Both the position numbers and the translations under genes were made by a program. A stretch of 64,000 bases of DNA from contig NC_079202.1 of assembly GCF_026745355.1 (NCBI RefSeq), forward strand, positions 45,836,373 to 45,900,372, given 5' to 3'. Below are positions 1 through 11,000 of this stretch, one piece after another. Every line of letters begins with the position of its first letter. Position 1 is the first letter of the stretch. Below the pieces are notes generated by a model that was given only the letters and a program-made list of their open reading frames with translations, had not been told where the DNA came from and searched no databases. The DNA comes from Beta vulgaris subsp. vulgaris. Lineage: Eukaryota; Streptophyta; Magnoliopsida; Caryophyllales; Amaranthaceae.

Positions 1-849
1 CTAGAGTAAAATTTCAATACGAACAACTTTTTATGAAATAGTATTTTTGCTAAAAATGTCCGTAAACTGCCTAAAAACGCAAAATACGAACCTGAACTGG
101 TAATTCTACGAATTACAGCACACTATATTCAATTCACTTGAACATTAACAAGCTTCCTACTATTCTAAACTAACTATTAAACTCATGAATGAACATTCAA
201 CTCAATAAATTCCACACCCAAACTCTAAAATCAAAAACCCCAATTCAATTTCAATCTAAAAACCCTAACTTCATAATTTTTAAAAGAAAACTTAAATTAG
301 TTGAGGAATTCATCTTACCCACTAATATAGATGATTGGGGATGAGAAATAACTTGCAAACGCCCCTAATTCGAGCACCAAATGCTCCAAATTACAGCAAC
401 AACGACCCCCTTTTCTTCCTTGCGCCGCCTACTTCTATGGTGTCACCTCTAGTGGCGGTGTGGTTGTGTCGTCGGCAACGATGGTGATTGTGTGATGAAG
501 GAAGAATTTTGAGAGAAGAAAATGGTGAAGAGGGTGAATATGGTGAACGGTGGTGAACACCGTTTTGAATGTCGTTCTTCTTTTGTGTTTGTTTTTTTTT
601 TCTTTTTCTTTTTTTTTTCTTTTCTTGTTTTATTTTTTCCTTTTCCCCCTTCTTACATATATGTGAATAAATTTCCTCTTATTACTATTATTAGTTAAAT
701 TACTTACTAAACTTGTCCCATTATAAGCATATATATTATTTACAAAATAATTTCTAAAGGTAAATGAATTTAATTATTAAATAAACTAAAATATATAATA
801 TAGTTAATAAAATAAATAATAAACTGTTTCAAAAATCGGGGTGTTACAC
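1..849 (-). mobile_element. Truncated LTR, probably Ty3/gypsy
   Basis: On the minus strand the block begins at 849 with TGTAACACCCCG, a start typical of plant Ty3/gypsy (Tekay/Del-like) LTRs. A TATA-like ACATATATG lies about 190 bp further in, followed by a pyrimidine-rich stretch resembling an LTR transcript leader. It runs off the left window edge, so neither its other end, its target duplication nor its internal domain can be seen. No coding sequence was found. The lineage assignment rests only on the terminal motif. Confidence 0.5.
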
Positions 850-889
850 TGCCTCCCCAGATCTTTACCGTCACTCGGTTCTTTCCCCC

Positions 890-1455
890 CTTCACGTTTG
901 TGCTGCTACTGTTGTTGCGTTGCTCTTGTTATGTTCGTGGCTTATCGGTGTTCGTGTTATCCCCCTCTGTCCCTTGCTCGAGTCTTCCTTCCTCCTTTGC
1001 CTGCTTCGCTCCGTCCCTGATTATTTCTTCCTTTATCTTGTTGATATGGGGGTTTTGGGTAGTTAAATGGTATTTTTGGTGGTTGGAGTGGGCTTTGGAT
1101 TAATAGGTAGTTGTTTCAAGGCTATCTAGGTTGGGATTTGGATGAGTCTTTGGTTTTAGGGGGTGGGACAATGGTGGTGGTGGTGTTCAAGTGGAGTGGG
1201 GTTCCTGTGGAGGGATGGGACAATAGTGGTTGGATGGGATGTCAGTGGGCTGGGTGGTGGTTGGGGGTTGGGGTTAACCAGGGTTAGGTAAATCGATAAT
1301 ACTAACGGTTGAATTAACGGTTTAACCATCATTAATGTCACGGTTGTATAATATTACTAAGTATAGGGTTATTTTTGAAACTCAAAAGAAAAACGGTTTA
1401 CCATTGCAAATGTTCCATAGTACAGGGTTACCAGTGGGAATTTTCCAATCATTAT
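890..1455. repeat. G-rich half arm of a polar inverted-repeat element
   Basis: A strongly G- and GGT-rich stretch (about 1040-1270) leads into GGGTTAGG-like words and then AT-richer sequence ending near 1455. This is the order seen in the right halves of the complete inverted-repeat elements at 2404-3510 and 62408-63256. No matching C-rich left half was found, so it is either a solo arm or an unrelated G-rich repeat. The reading frame at 900-1103 is open by chance and resembles no known protein. Confidence 0.3.
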
Positions 1456-1814
1456 TTTTGATAAATTCGAAACATGTTTTCAAAAGGGTTCGAAATTTTT
1501 TTAGCTGATTTTTTTTATTTTTCGATTTTTCTATTTTTTTTTTGGTGTTTACTAATTTAATTTTAGTTGTTTATTTTTGGTACCCTTAGTTTTATTTTAT
1601 TTACTTTATTAATTTTGTGAGAGATCGGTAAAATAGGAAGGGCATATAAGATAGAATTATTATGTGTTTGTATTTAAATGCTTTGTTCAGCATGTTTAGT
1701 GTTTTTCTTCCCTACTTCATTGTTTGATGTTATTCATGGCTTTAAATTATATATTTATTTGCTTATTATTTATTGTTGGGAATATACGCTAAGTGAGAGT
1801 ATTAGTTATTATAG

Positions 1815-2310
1815 ATGTCGTGTTCCACTGTAAATGAACCTTTAGGCATGACCAATAGTGAAGCTGCCCAAGTAGGAAACTACTCCAACCCTATTTTGCT
1901 TAGTGATGATGAGTATGACGTGGAGTCTGATAGTGAGATCTACATCAGTCTAGACCTTGTTATGTATCGTGTTTTGAAAGTAAGCGTCCCCGATAGCGAT
2001 GATGAGCTAATTCAATAGTTTGATCGTGCTAGAGGGCAACCCCGAAAGGACATTTACAGTGCTACTATGAGATCTTATCTGGACATTGATAGTGATTCAG
2101 AGTTGGAAGAGGATAGACCTCAACCCAAAAGGATTTGAAGATCTTCTACAGCTAAAAAGTCAAGTTGTTATTATTATGAAAGACATTGAAGACTTCGAAG
2201 ATGAAATGTTTACTCTAGAAAAGTACAAAGAAAATAAGGATAGGAATGATTATGTTCCTCCATTGAATATTTATTCATATTCTAGGATTAGTAGTTTAAT
2301 AAGTAGCTAA
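1815..2310 (+). other. Unrecognised acidic ORF pair, possible gene fragment
   Basis: An ATG at 1815 opens a 67-codon frame rich in Asp, Glu and Ser (SDDEYDVESDSE, then VPDSDDE). After its stop, a neighbouring frame at 2086-2310 continues with acidic and lysine-rich residues. The sequence just before the ATG ends in TAG and could be a splice acceptor, so this may be exon pieces of a decayed host or transposon gene. I recognise no family. Chance frames in AT-rich plant DNA are an equally good explanation. Confidence 0.15.
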
Positions 2311-2403
2311 GATATGAGTAATAGTTTAAATTTCTTTCTTTAACATCTTTATCTTGTTGAGGAATAAGCTTGATTATTTTGGATTGGAATATTATTATTA
2401 CGG

Positions 2404-3510
2404 TTTTTTCACCAAATGCCCCCCGAGTTTTCACGAAATTCACCGGGTACCCTCGCACTTTTGAAAATACACGGGGTACCCCTCAATTTTACTATAATAC
2501 ACCCAAATGCCCTTAATGACTAACAGTGTATGTTAACCACCGTTAGTCATTAACCCTAATTATCTAATTTAAACCCTAATCCTAAAAACTAACCCTAACC
2601 TCTAAACCTAAACCCTAACCCTAACCCAGCCACCACCCACCACCCTCCCACCACCCCCACCCTAGTAGCTCCCCCCTCCCCCACCATCCCGCAGCTCCCC
2701 CCACCCCCGTCGACCCTCCATGATGCCCCTAACCCGTCGAATCCCCCACCCTCCCCTTCCCCGGTCGAATCCCCCCACCTTCCCCCACTCAGGTCGAATC
2801 TCCCCCTCCCCGCTACCTTTTCTGGGTTTTTCGCTTCCACGAAAACACCCACCCCATCAACCCTAGAGTGACGAAAAACAACGAAGATGAGAAGAGGGTG
2901 AAACGCCGACGAGGGGAGGGGGGCTGCGCGGCTGTGTGGGCTGCGTGGGCTGCGAGGGTGGCGGCTGCGTAGGTAGGAGGTTGCGGCTGTGAGTGTGGGG
3001 GTGCGGAGAGGGGATCGAAACTGAACGGAGGTGGGGGGAAGGGATGAGACTCGTCGGGGGTGGGGGGTGGGAGCAAAATTCCAGTGGGGGGATTGGTGGG
3101 GTGGGCGGCTGCGAGGGGGTTAGGGAAGGGGTTGCGGGGGTGGGGAAGGGGCGGCCGATGGTTGGGGGAGGGGGGGTCTGCAAGGGTGGTGGGTAGGGTG
3201 GGGTTGGGGAGGGGGGTTTGCTGGGGTGGTGGGTGGATGGGTTGGTGGGGAGGGTGGTTAGGGTTTAGGGTTAGGGTTTAAAGTTAGGTTTAGGGTTAGG
3301 GTTTAGAGTTAGGGTTAGGTTAGTGGTTAATTAGGGTTGAAAACAAAAAAAAGGGTTAATGACTAACTGTAGTTAACGGCAGTTAACGCCGTTAGTCATT
3401 GAGGGTATCCGGGTGTATTTTGTTGAAACTCAGGGGTTACCCGTGTATTTTCAAAAGTGTGGGGGTACCCGGTGAATTTCATGAAAACTCGGGGGTATTT
3501 GGTGAAAAAA
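2404..3510. mobile_element. Long-TIR element with C-rich left and G-rich right halves
   Basis: The outer 150 bp or so at each end (2404-2555 and about 3355-3510) are inverted copies of each other, starting TTTTTTCACCAAAT and sharing blocks such as GAAATTCACCGGGTACC. Inside the left arm come degenerate CCCTAA telomere-like words and a C-rich run (2625-2820). Inside the right arm a G-rich run (2985-3260) is followed by TTAGGG-like words. No transposase is present, so it is non-autonomous. Long frames across the C- and G-rich parts are low-complexity artefacts. No convincing target duplication was found, so the superfamily (Mutator-like or foldback) is uncertain. Confidence 0.7.
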
Positions 3511-3715
3511 CGTAGGGTAAATGAGTGAAATAGAGATGAAATAAGGTTTAGTAATGAAATCAAAGCTTAATAATTGAAAAAATTGATAATCGTTAATCAT
3601 TAAGGGTACATAGTGAATAATCAAGAAATTGAGAGGTATATGGTGAATTTTGAAAACATCGAGAGTATATGATAAATATAATAACTTGTCGGAGACATAT
3701 GGTGAAGAATTCGTT
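3511..3715. repeat. Solitary arm related to the inverted repeats at 32705-33204
   Basis: This stretch closely resembles the right arm of the element at 32705-33204: both contain TTGATAATCG, a TCATTAAGG block, and GGTGAATTTTGAAAACATC, then end in a repeated ATATGGTGAA-type word. No matching left arm exists nearby. It directly abuts the right end of the 2404-3510 element, whose terminal repeats are distantly related. Confidence 0.6.
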
Positions 3716-3833
3716 TCCTTAAATACTACTTTTTTTTAAGTATATTTTTTTATTTTACAATGATAACATGGGTTGAACAAAATTGGTTCCTACAAACTTT
3801 TAGCATTATTAATATCAATAATCATCTGAAATT

Positions 3834-4021
3834 CGCATGAAACAAACACAAAAAATCGCATGAAACAAACACCAACATATAAATTGAAAAAAAATGAAAC
3901 AAACACAAACTTATAAACTAAAAAAAACGAAACAAACACAATTCACAAACATATAAACTGAAAAAAAAAATAATGAAACAAACACCAACATACAAACTGA
4001 AAAAAACGAAACAAACACAAC
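3834..4021. repeat. Degenerate A-rich tandem repeat, unit about 40-45 bp
   Basis: The words ATGAAACAAACAC and AACATATAAACTG followed by a poly-A run recur four to five times with variable spacing. It has no coding potential. Confidence 0.6.
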
Positions 4022-4140
4022 TTACATAAGAGTTCAGAATGGGTATTTTGGTGTTTTAGTTTAGGTTTTAGTCTTTTAGAAAATCAGTTTGTTTTTTTTT
4101 TAAAAAAAGTTAAGATGTATATATTAAATAAGTTTACGAT

Positions 4141-4310
4141 CTAAGGGTCGGGTCTGGGTCCAAAAATTTAAGACCCGGACCCTAAAAAATTCACTTGGAC
4201 CCAGACCAGGACCCTTAGGGTCTAAAAAAATTGGACCCAAACCCCTAAATTAGGGTCGGGTCCAACAGGGTCCGGTAGAGTCTCGAACCCATGCCCATCC
4301 CTAGTCCTAT
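4141..4310. repeat. GGGTC/GACCC word array, hAT-MITE-like
   Basis: The words GGGTC and GACCC recur in both orientations, and the right edge ends in CATGCCCATCCCTA, a terminus typical of plant hAT MITEs. No clear left terminus or 8-bp duplication was found. A similar composition occurs at 13290-13845. Confidence 0.4.
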
Positions 4311-5110
4311 GCAATAGCCAATAATAATCAGGAGAATTTCTTCTTAACTATTAAAAAAAAAAAAACTTATTCAAGATACAATTTTAAATACCTAGAAAAA
4401 CCTCTAATATTTTAATCCCCTCTCCTTTACCCAGGTTCTTCCTCCCCAATTTAACACAATTTCGTTTTCTTTTTCCGACTATACTACCGCGAGTCCGCCA
4501 CTGACATTAAAATATCTATCTCTGTAGTGGAAGTCACTTTATGGTCCTTATCCGATGCCTTATTCTTGATTGATTCTTATTCTCCCCTATTTTTGTTCCT
4601 ATTTGCAGAGAGAGTAAGATCGACTTCTGGTATTCACACGTAAAAAGGAACATGTGGAAACTGCAGAAAGCTTTAAGCAGATTATCACGATTCACGATTC
4701 TAGTTCTTCATAGTTCATAGAACCTACTAAAGTAGTACATAATATTCTGCCCATTACTTAATAAAATCGGCTTGTATCCTTTAATTTACTCGACCCTCTA
4801 ATCTTTATGGTGTTGTAGTTTTTTAAATATAGTCAGTGTATTTCTTGCTATAACAATTTTGTGCCATATTAGAGAATCAGATGCTTCGCAAGCAGTAGTG
4901 ATGGAACTTGGGAGTAGGCTTTACTGTTAGATATTCGATGTATAATCACTTCATATTTTACTCCCTATTTTGAAAAGAAGAAAATTTACAGTAAAATTGG
5001 ACATCCAGGTGGAGTATGTTATGCATATGTTGGTGCGTGAATTATTTACGGCGGGAGCGGGAGCATCCGAGCATATGAACGACAAATGCTATTAGTCACC
5101 TAATTTATCA
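4311..5110. other. Intergenic, no feature seen
   Basis: AT-rich sequence without a long open frame, recognisable terminal repeat or RNA gene. Confidence 0.5.
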
Positions 5111-7063
5111 GGAAAAGTTAAGTTCTAATTATGGACATTTTACCATTTTCAATCTCAACTAAGGATTATTTTTCAGGGGTCCAAATTAAGCATCGTTTTT
5201 GTCGAAATTGGTCCCAACAGGTCAATGATTGCTACATGTAAAATGCTTTTTTTATTTTTCTTTTTCACCACCACCTATTCAACATCACTCCACCATCGAA
5301 CACATCACCCCACCACACTTTCTCTCCCCACTGCAGAAATTAAACCACCACCCAAATCCCACCATTTCTCGCCTAAATTCCAATCTCCAGCAGCCAAACA
5401 CCCCCCTTCACCCTTCCCTTTATCTTCCCGAGTCAAATACCATTAATAGTGGTTATCAAACCCTTGTCCATCTCTCTCCCCCATTTCCCTCTATTTCCAT
5501 GAAACCCCACTTTCTCGCAGCACATTACTCTCTCCTCACTCACCTGCATCAACGAACCTCCACCCCAAACCAAACCTTCTTCACTCAAATGAACCACCCT
5601 GAGGCCACCAGGTGTGAGTGTGTGACACTCCAGCCTCCACCTCCGGTGACGCAAAGCTTTCCTCTCTCTTCTCCCCCCGCTCCTTTATTTCTTTCTCTCA
5701 CTTGTTGCTCCTCCCTAGCTTGTCACTGCACCACGCCGTCGATGCCGCAATTGCGCCTCCGATTGAAATTTTGGCGGAAAAAAAACATTCCCACTTCCGA
5801 TTTAACCAAACTCGGGCCCAACTTAGATGAGCCCTTTCTTGATAAACCAGATAATCATCATCATTCCGATCGGAGCTTCGAAGTCTTTTGAAAGGTGTGC
5901 GCATGCTGCACTTTATTGTTGTTTGGGAAGGTTTACGGAGGGAATTTCTGTTCTTGTACGTGTAATTGAAGTTCTGGATGGGGATTGTTAAACATCGCCA
6001 TGAAATTACTTAAAATCGCCCCAAAATTATTTTTTTCTACCATTTTACCCTTTCCTCTTTTCCACCACCCACCACCCCCACCACCACCACCTACCTGCAC
6101 ACTGCCCTTTCACCCTCTCCTCTTTCCACACCATCCACAACCCCTCCACCTACCTTCCCACCACCATGCATACATCAAATCTAATCCATGCAAGAATTTT
6201 GACTAACAAAAAGAAGTTGAAGACTAACCAGTACCCCCACCACCCACCACCATCACCTACTTTCCCACTACCTCCCGCGACATCCTCCATCGTCATCACC
6301 TACCTCGGCCACCTTCGCGCGCGAATATGAAAATTTTTAACGTCCGGCATGGGGTGAACGTTCTGGCCGGACGATCGCGGTTTAAAAAATTTCTGATTTG
6401 TGAGGGTGGTGGGGGTGACGTGAAGATGGTAGGGGTTGTGTGCGACGAAGGAAGTGGAGGTGAGGGTGGTGGAGTGAGGTGGGTGAGTGGGTGGTGGTAT
6501 GCATATAATGTTGAAGAAGGAGAGAGATGGGTAATATAATGGAGGTGAGGGTGGTGCACGGAGGTGGGTGGATGGTGGTGGCAATCAGGCAGGAGGTGAG
6601 TGGTGGTGGTGGCAGCTTGGCAGGAGGAGGATGGTGGTGGTGCTGGTGATTTAAAAATAAAAGAGAAAGGTTATAAATGTAATTTCAATTTTTTTGGGCG
6701 ATTTTAAGTAATTGTAGGGCGATGTATATAAGTTCAGTTTTGAATTTGTCTAGAAGATTTTGGGCTACGAAGGGAGTAGGAGGAGGAGAAGTGGCAGGGG
6801 AAAGGGGATGTGATTTTAGGGGTGGTTGGGGAGGGGGGGGGGAGTGGCAGGGGGGGGAGTGGCAGGGGGAAGGTGATAAGAGAAAAAGAAAGAAGTTGAT
6901 TAAGTTAAGAAATAAAAAAATTAACATGTTAAACAAGTAATCAATCAAGCGGGACTAATTTCGACAAAAATGATGCATAGTTGGGAACGCTCAGAAATAA
7001 TTCTTAGTTGGGATTTAAAATGCCAAAACGTCCATAGTTGGAATTGTTACTAACAATTTTTCC
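5111..7063. mobile_element. Non-autonomous Mutator-like element with long TIRs
   Basis: The ends (5111-5245 and about 6930-7063) are inverted copies. Both start GGAAAA and share blocks such as TTTTTGTCGAAATT; the right terminus GGAAAAATTGT is identical to the first 11 bases of the autonomous MULE at 52995. The flanking 9-mers AATTTATCA (left) and AATTTCTAA (right) agree at 7 of 9 positions, as expected for an old MULE target duplication. The left interior is C-rich and holds an open frame at 5229-5891 whose last 60 residues are not low-complexity, so captured host sequence is possible. A second inverted-repeat element is nested at 5992-6725. No transposase is encoded. Confidence 0.65.
5992..6725. 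mobile_element. Nested inverted-repeat element, C-rich to G-rich
   Basis: It begins ACATCGCC and ends GGCGATGT, with arms of about 70 bp sharing AATTACTTAAAATCGCCC. The left half (6060-6300) is made of CACC-type words and the right half (6400-6650) of GGTGG-type words. They are joined by a GC-rich centre with CGTCCGG/CCGGACG inverted words. It lies inside the 5111-7063 element, so it inserted later or arose by internal duplication. No target duplication is visible. Confidence 0.55.
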
Positions 7064-7940
7064 AATTTCTAATAGGTAATTATTAATCGAAATTAATTAG
7101 CCTTTATTGACTTTTTTTAGGCAACAACATAATATTTACACTTATAAAAACTTATTAACTTCAAACTTATCTTATATTGTTAGAAGTTATTTTTTCTTAA
7201 GTGAAAATAAAACGAGAATGAAAAAAACTTTAACTATTAAAGTTATAAAATGCGAGACATTTGGAGAACTATTGGTTTAAGTGTTCTTATTGACGACCCT
7301 CTGTGAGATTTTTATACTTTTTTCGTTTTATTTTAAATGAAACATAGGACCTTGACACGGAGATTTAAGAAAAGAAAGAGATAAAGAGCAAGAAACCGAA
7401 AAACCTATGTGATGAAAAGAGGAAAAAAAAACCAAATATAGTAGCATTTTATTTATTCTGAAAATGCCTAAAATAACAAGTATTTTATTTATTTTAAAAT
7501 GAAGGAACATATTAAAATAAAGTGTCACAAGCACAATAATTTACAGAAGATATCATTAAGATACCCAACTATTAGTTCTTTCTATTTCTCTCACGAGAAG
7601 TGAGTCCGATGTTGAAAATATCATATTATGACCAATATGATAAAAAGAGTAGTCAAACATTTGAATTGTTAGTTGGGGTTTTGTTTGAAGGGAATTGTTA
7701 GTTGGGTTTTAAAAAGATGAAACAAAACATAACACATTCTTGATCTGTTAGAAAATTACCGAGGTCTCCAATTAGCTGTGTACTCTCATTGCTTGAAATG
7801 TTGAGATTCAAGTTTGCCATCCACTAGTTAAGCAAAGGATAAGCTCTCATTTGAGAATACAATTTACAATTGTGGTGCAGAAAAACTTAGACGCATGTGT
7901 AAAGAGAAGATCTAGAACTCTTAACAATAAATAAAGATTG
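7064..7940. other. AT-rich intergenic spacer downstream of the ERGIC3 gene
   Basis: No gene, terminal repeat or RNA is recognisable. The right end, about 7900-8098, is the likely 3' untranslated region and cleavage region of the minus-strand gene, judged only by proximity to the stop codon. Confidence 0.4.
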
Positions 7941-8098
7941 AAAGATAATATATTCCGAAGCTGTGACAAAACTGTTCTTGTATGATTAGACTATCTGGGA
8001 TCGCATTGCAGATGATTAATTCTCTCCCCGCATACAGATATCTACCAGCAAGCCCACAAAATTTTAACAATATCCCCTAGCACTGCTTGAAAGTTTGC

Positions 8099-11000
8099 TC
8101 AGCTAAATTTGCCAATTTCCATCTTCTTCTTAATTGCCTTTTGTCCATGATAAACAAAGGAGTCTATAATCCCCGATACAGTGAAAACACCTGAATCAAC
8201 ACGCGAAAACATGAAGTAGTTAACGTACTAAGCCAACTGTTAATACAGTAGATTAGGGAACTGATTAGACTGGAAACTGAAGAGTGTCTTTTGGACTGCA
8301 GAACAGTGAAATGTACCTCCAACTATTGCACAAACATTTGTCAAGAAGTGTAAAAAGGAAACATGTTCCTCTTTGAAAGTCACCTAAAGCACAAAAAGAA
8401 AGGAGTATTAGAGCTTTCTGACAACTCTTTGAAATAAAAGAACAAGCTAAGAGCCTATTCGTTATCGCTTTTTGTTTTCAATTTTTTCTAAAAACTAAAA
8501 ACAAAAATGTGAAAACAAGAAAATGTTATAGGCCCGTTCAACATCACTGTTAGTTTTCCGTTTTTCGTTTCATGTGTGAAAGTTACATGATATACTTCCT
8601 CCGTTTTTTTTAATGACCCGTTTTGACTTTCGACACTATCACATGTGTAACTTTGAATATCTTTTGTGATTTGTATTTAGGAAATATAGAGTCATGTGGG
8701 ATCTTGTTAGATTCGTCTCAATGTATATTTTCATAATATAAACTTTTTGTAATTTTTGCTTATTGATAATAGAGATATAAAGGTGTAAAATAGTGCTTGG
8801 CAGGTGTGCCCAAGGCAAACGGGTCAATTAAAAAAAACAGAGGTAGTAATAAAAGTGGTATAATAACTTATAACTGCCTAACTGGTCATATAGTAAACAT
8901 GTCAATTATGAAAATTGAGAGCAAAAACCTAGGAATTACTTTTTTCTGATTTCCATATCGTTGTTTTTGCTTTTTTTAAAGAAAAAAAAAATTGGAAACT
9001 GGAAATAAAAAACAATAACGAACAAGTCCTGTTTTCAGTTTTTTGCTACCAGTTTTCAAAAATTGACATATTTAATGTAAGTGTGACTAATTTTAGACAC
9101 CCCTCAATCCTTATATCATACTTCCTTTTTTTGTTTTTTGAATTGCACCACTTTCTTATTATGGGTGTTTCTTTTTAATAGCACCATTTCCTATTATAGT
9201 AAACTTTTTGGACAAAATTTACCTTCCTACCCTCTCTTGATTTACCCATCTATCCTATTTAATTATCCGACCTATCCCTCATCTATCCTGTTTAATTATC
9301 CAACCTACCCATAGTAATCAAGAGCATTTATGTCCATTTTCACCCTCTCTCCTCTTTTCTTGTGTTTTGTGCCCAAACCAAATGGTGCAACTAAAAAAGA
9401 ATGGAGGAAGTATGACTTTACATTCATAAAATCAAAAAACAATGATTGATAGTGATCCAAAACGATAAAGATATAAATTTGTCACATCAATTCTAGATGT
9501 TTACCAATTCCCAGAAATCAATAATAGGAGGAGACATTATTCAGCTTGTAGATATAAACTCACCTTGATTGGAGAGAGATCATAAAAGAAGAAAACTCCA
9601 GGTAGAGTAGAAAAGTGACCTGCACTAGCACTCTTGAAGTGCTCAGTCACAGAAAACTGCAAGGACCAAAATAATGTATGTCATTATGTGGCAACACCTA
9701 AATGCTCCGTAATGATTGAAACCAAAATATACCTGATTTGAATTTATAGTGTGCCCATTCACATCTGTGTACACAGTAGGTACCACCTGTAAAGCATTAA
9801 AGTTCAGTTCAGGTAATGGGGATGCTAAATTGAGTGATCAAGCAAAGGAAGAGGCCCAGAAAGAAAGAAAAAAGGAAGGAACAGTTAACTAGTCACAGCT
9901 AGCAGCAATTTGAACATAAAAAGAACACTCCAAAAGGTGCTGAATTACAAGTAGCTAAAAGCTACAAACTGCAAGTAACAAATCACAGGATGAAGTGCAA
10001 GCTAGGTGCCCTATTATTTTGGTATATCACGTATATGTGTGTTTGGAAGATGTGACTGCAGGCAAAGAGCACCAATGTCTAAATCATGATAGTGTCCAGG
10101 AAGAAGCATCAATAACAGGTCTAACTAACAAAATAGAAAACTCGGATATGAAGATTAAAGCCACATGACGAGTTCTCCCTTTGCATGTTTGCCGGCAAAA
10201 AACATCAGCGACAAAAGATCCTTCCAAAGGATACCATCTTATGTATAAGATAATGTAAGCAACATTCAAGAAGTCAAGAAAAGTGTAAGTCGTACAGTTA
10301 TTGCATGGAATACCAGAAGTTTCCTAGACAAGGAAGCAGACTAATTAAAATAAAAGGCTTAATCAGACAAAGAAATGCAGCACATTGGGATAATCAGGAG
10401 AATTGTAACAAAAGAGAGCATCGAGTGCTCAAGGAAGCAAACTGACCTTGAGGAAGTATTGGTACATCCCATTTGGTGTGTTGTGTGTCCAATGCACACT
10501 AAATTTAGACAAAACCCATAATCAGAAAACAATTGTGGAAAAACTGAAGCACTTCAATTACACTCCAGTTTACACAAAAAGGAACAAAAAGACGGGAAGT
10601 TGAGACCTACCCATCAAGTGGGTTGACAACGCCAGGAAAATAGTCCCCAAAAGTCAATCTATTGATCGTGTGACTTATCTGTGTAAGCATTATATCAGAC
10701 ATTTATTGTCAATATGTCAGCAGAAAATAATATAGAAATTGCAAACAAAATGCTTTAGAATGACACTTGGAAAAAGATATCATTCCACAAAACGAGATAG
10801 CATCACCAAATATGGCTTACATTGAAACTGTCCTTTTGAAATGCCAACAAATCATGGACATGAACTCCTGATTGTTGAAAGCTTTTTCCAGGTGCAAAAT
10901 GAAAATTTCCAGCCACCTTATTGACTTCCAAAAATCCATAAATATTGCATCCTTCACCTTCTTCATCCTTAACTTTTTGAAGAAAGCCTTCCCTTTTACA

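Larger units (their letters stand above)
8384..9563 (-). other. ERGIC3 intron 11 with two Stowaway MITEs
   Basis: A 1180-bp intron between the exons ending at 9564 and starting at 8383. About half of it is the two MITEs listed separately (8595-8846 and 9121-9410). The rest is AT-rich, with poly-T/poly-A inverted stretches near 8460-8580 and 8935-9060 that look like arms of a further decayed inverted repeat. Confidence 0.7.

Noticed and set aside
2595..3281. Pro-rich and Gly-rich open frames on both strands
   Set aside because: Low-complexity C-rich and G-rich DNA of the inverted-repeat element, open in several frames at once.
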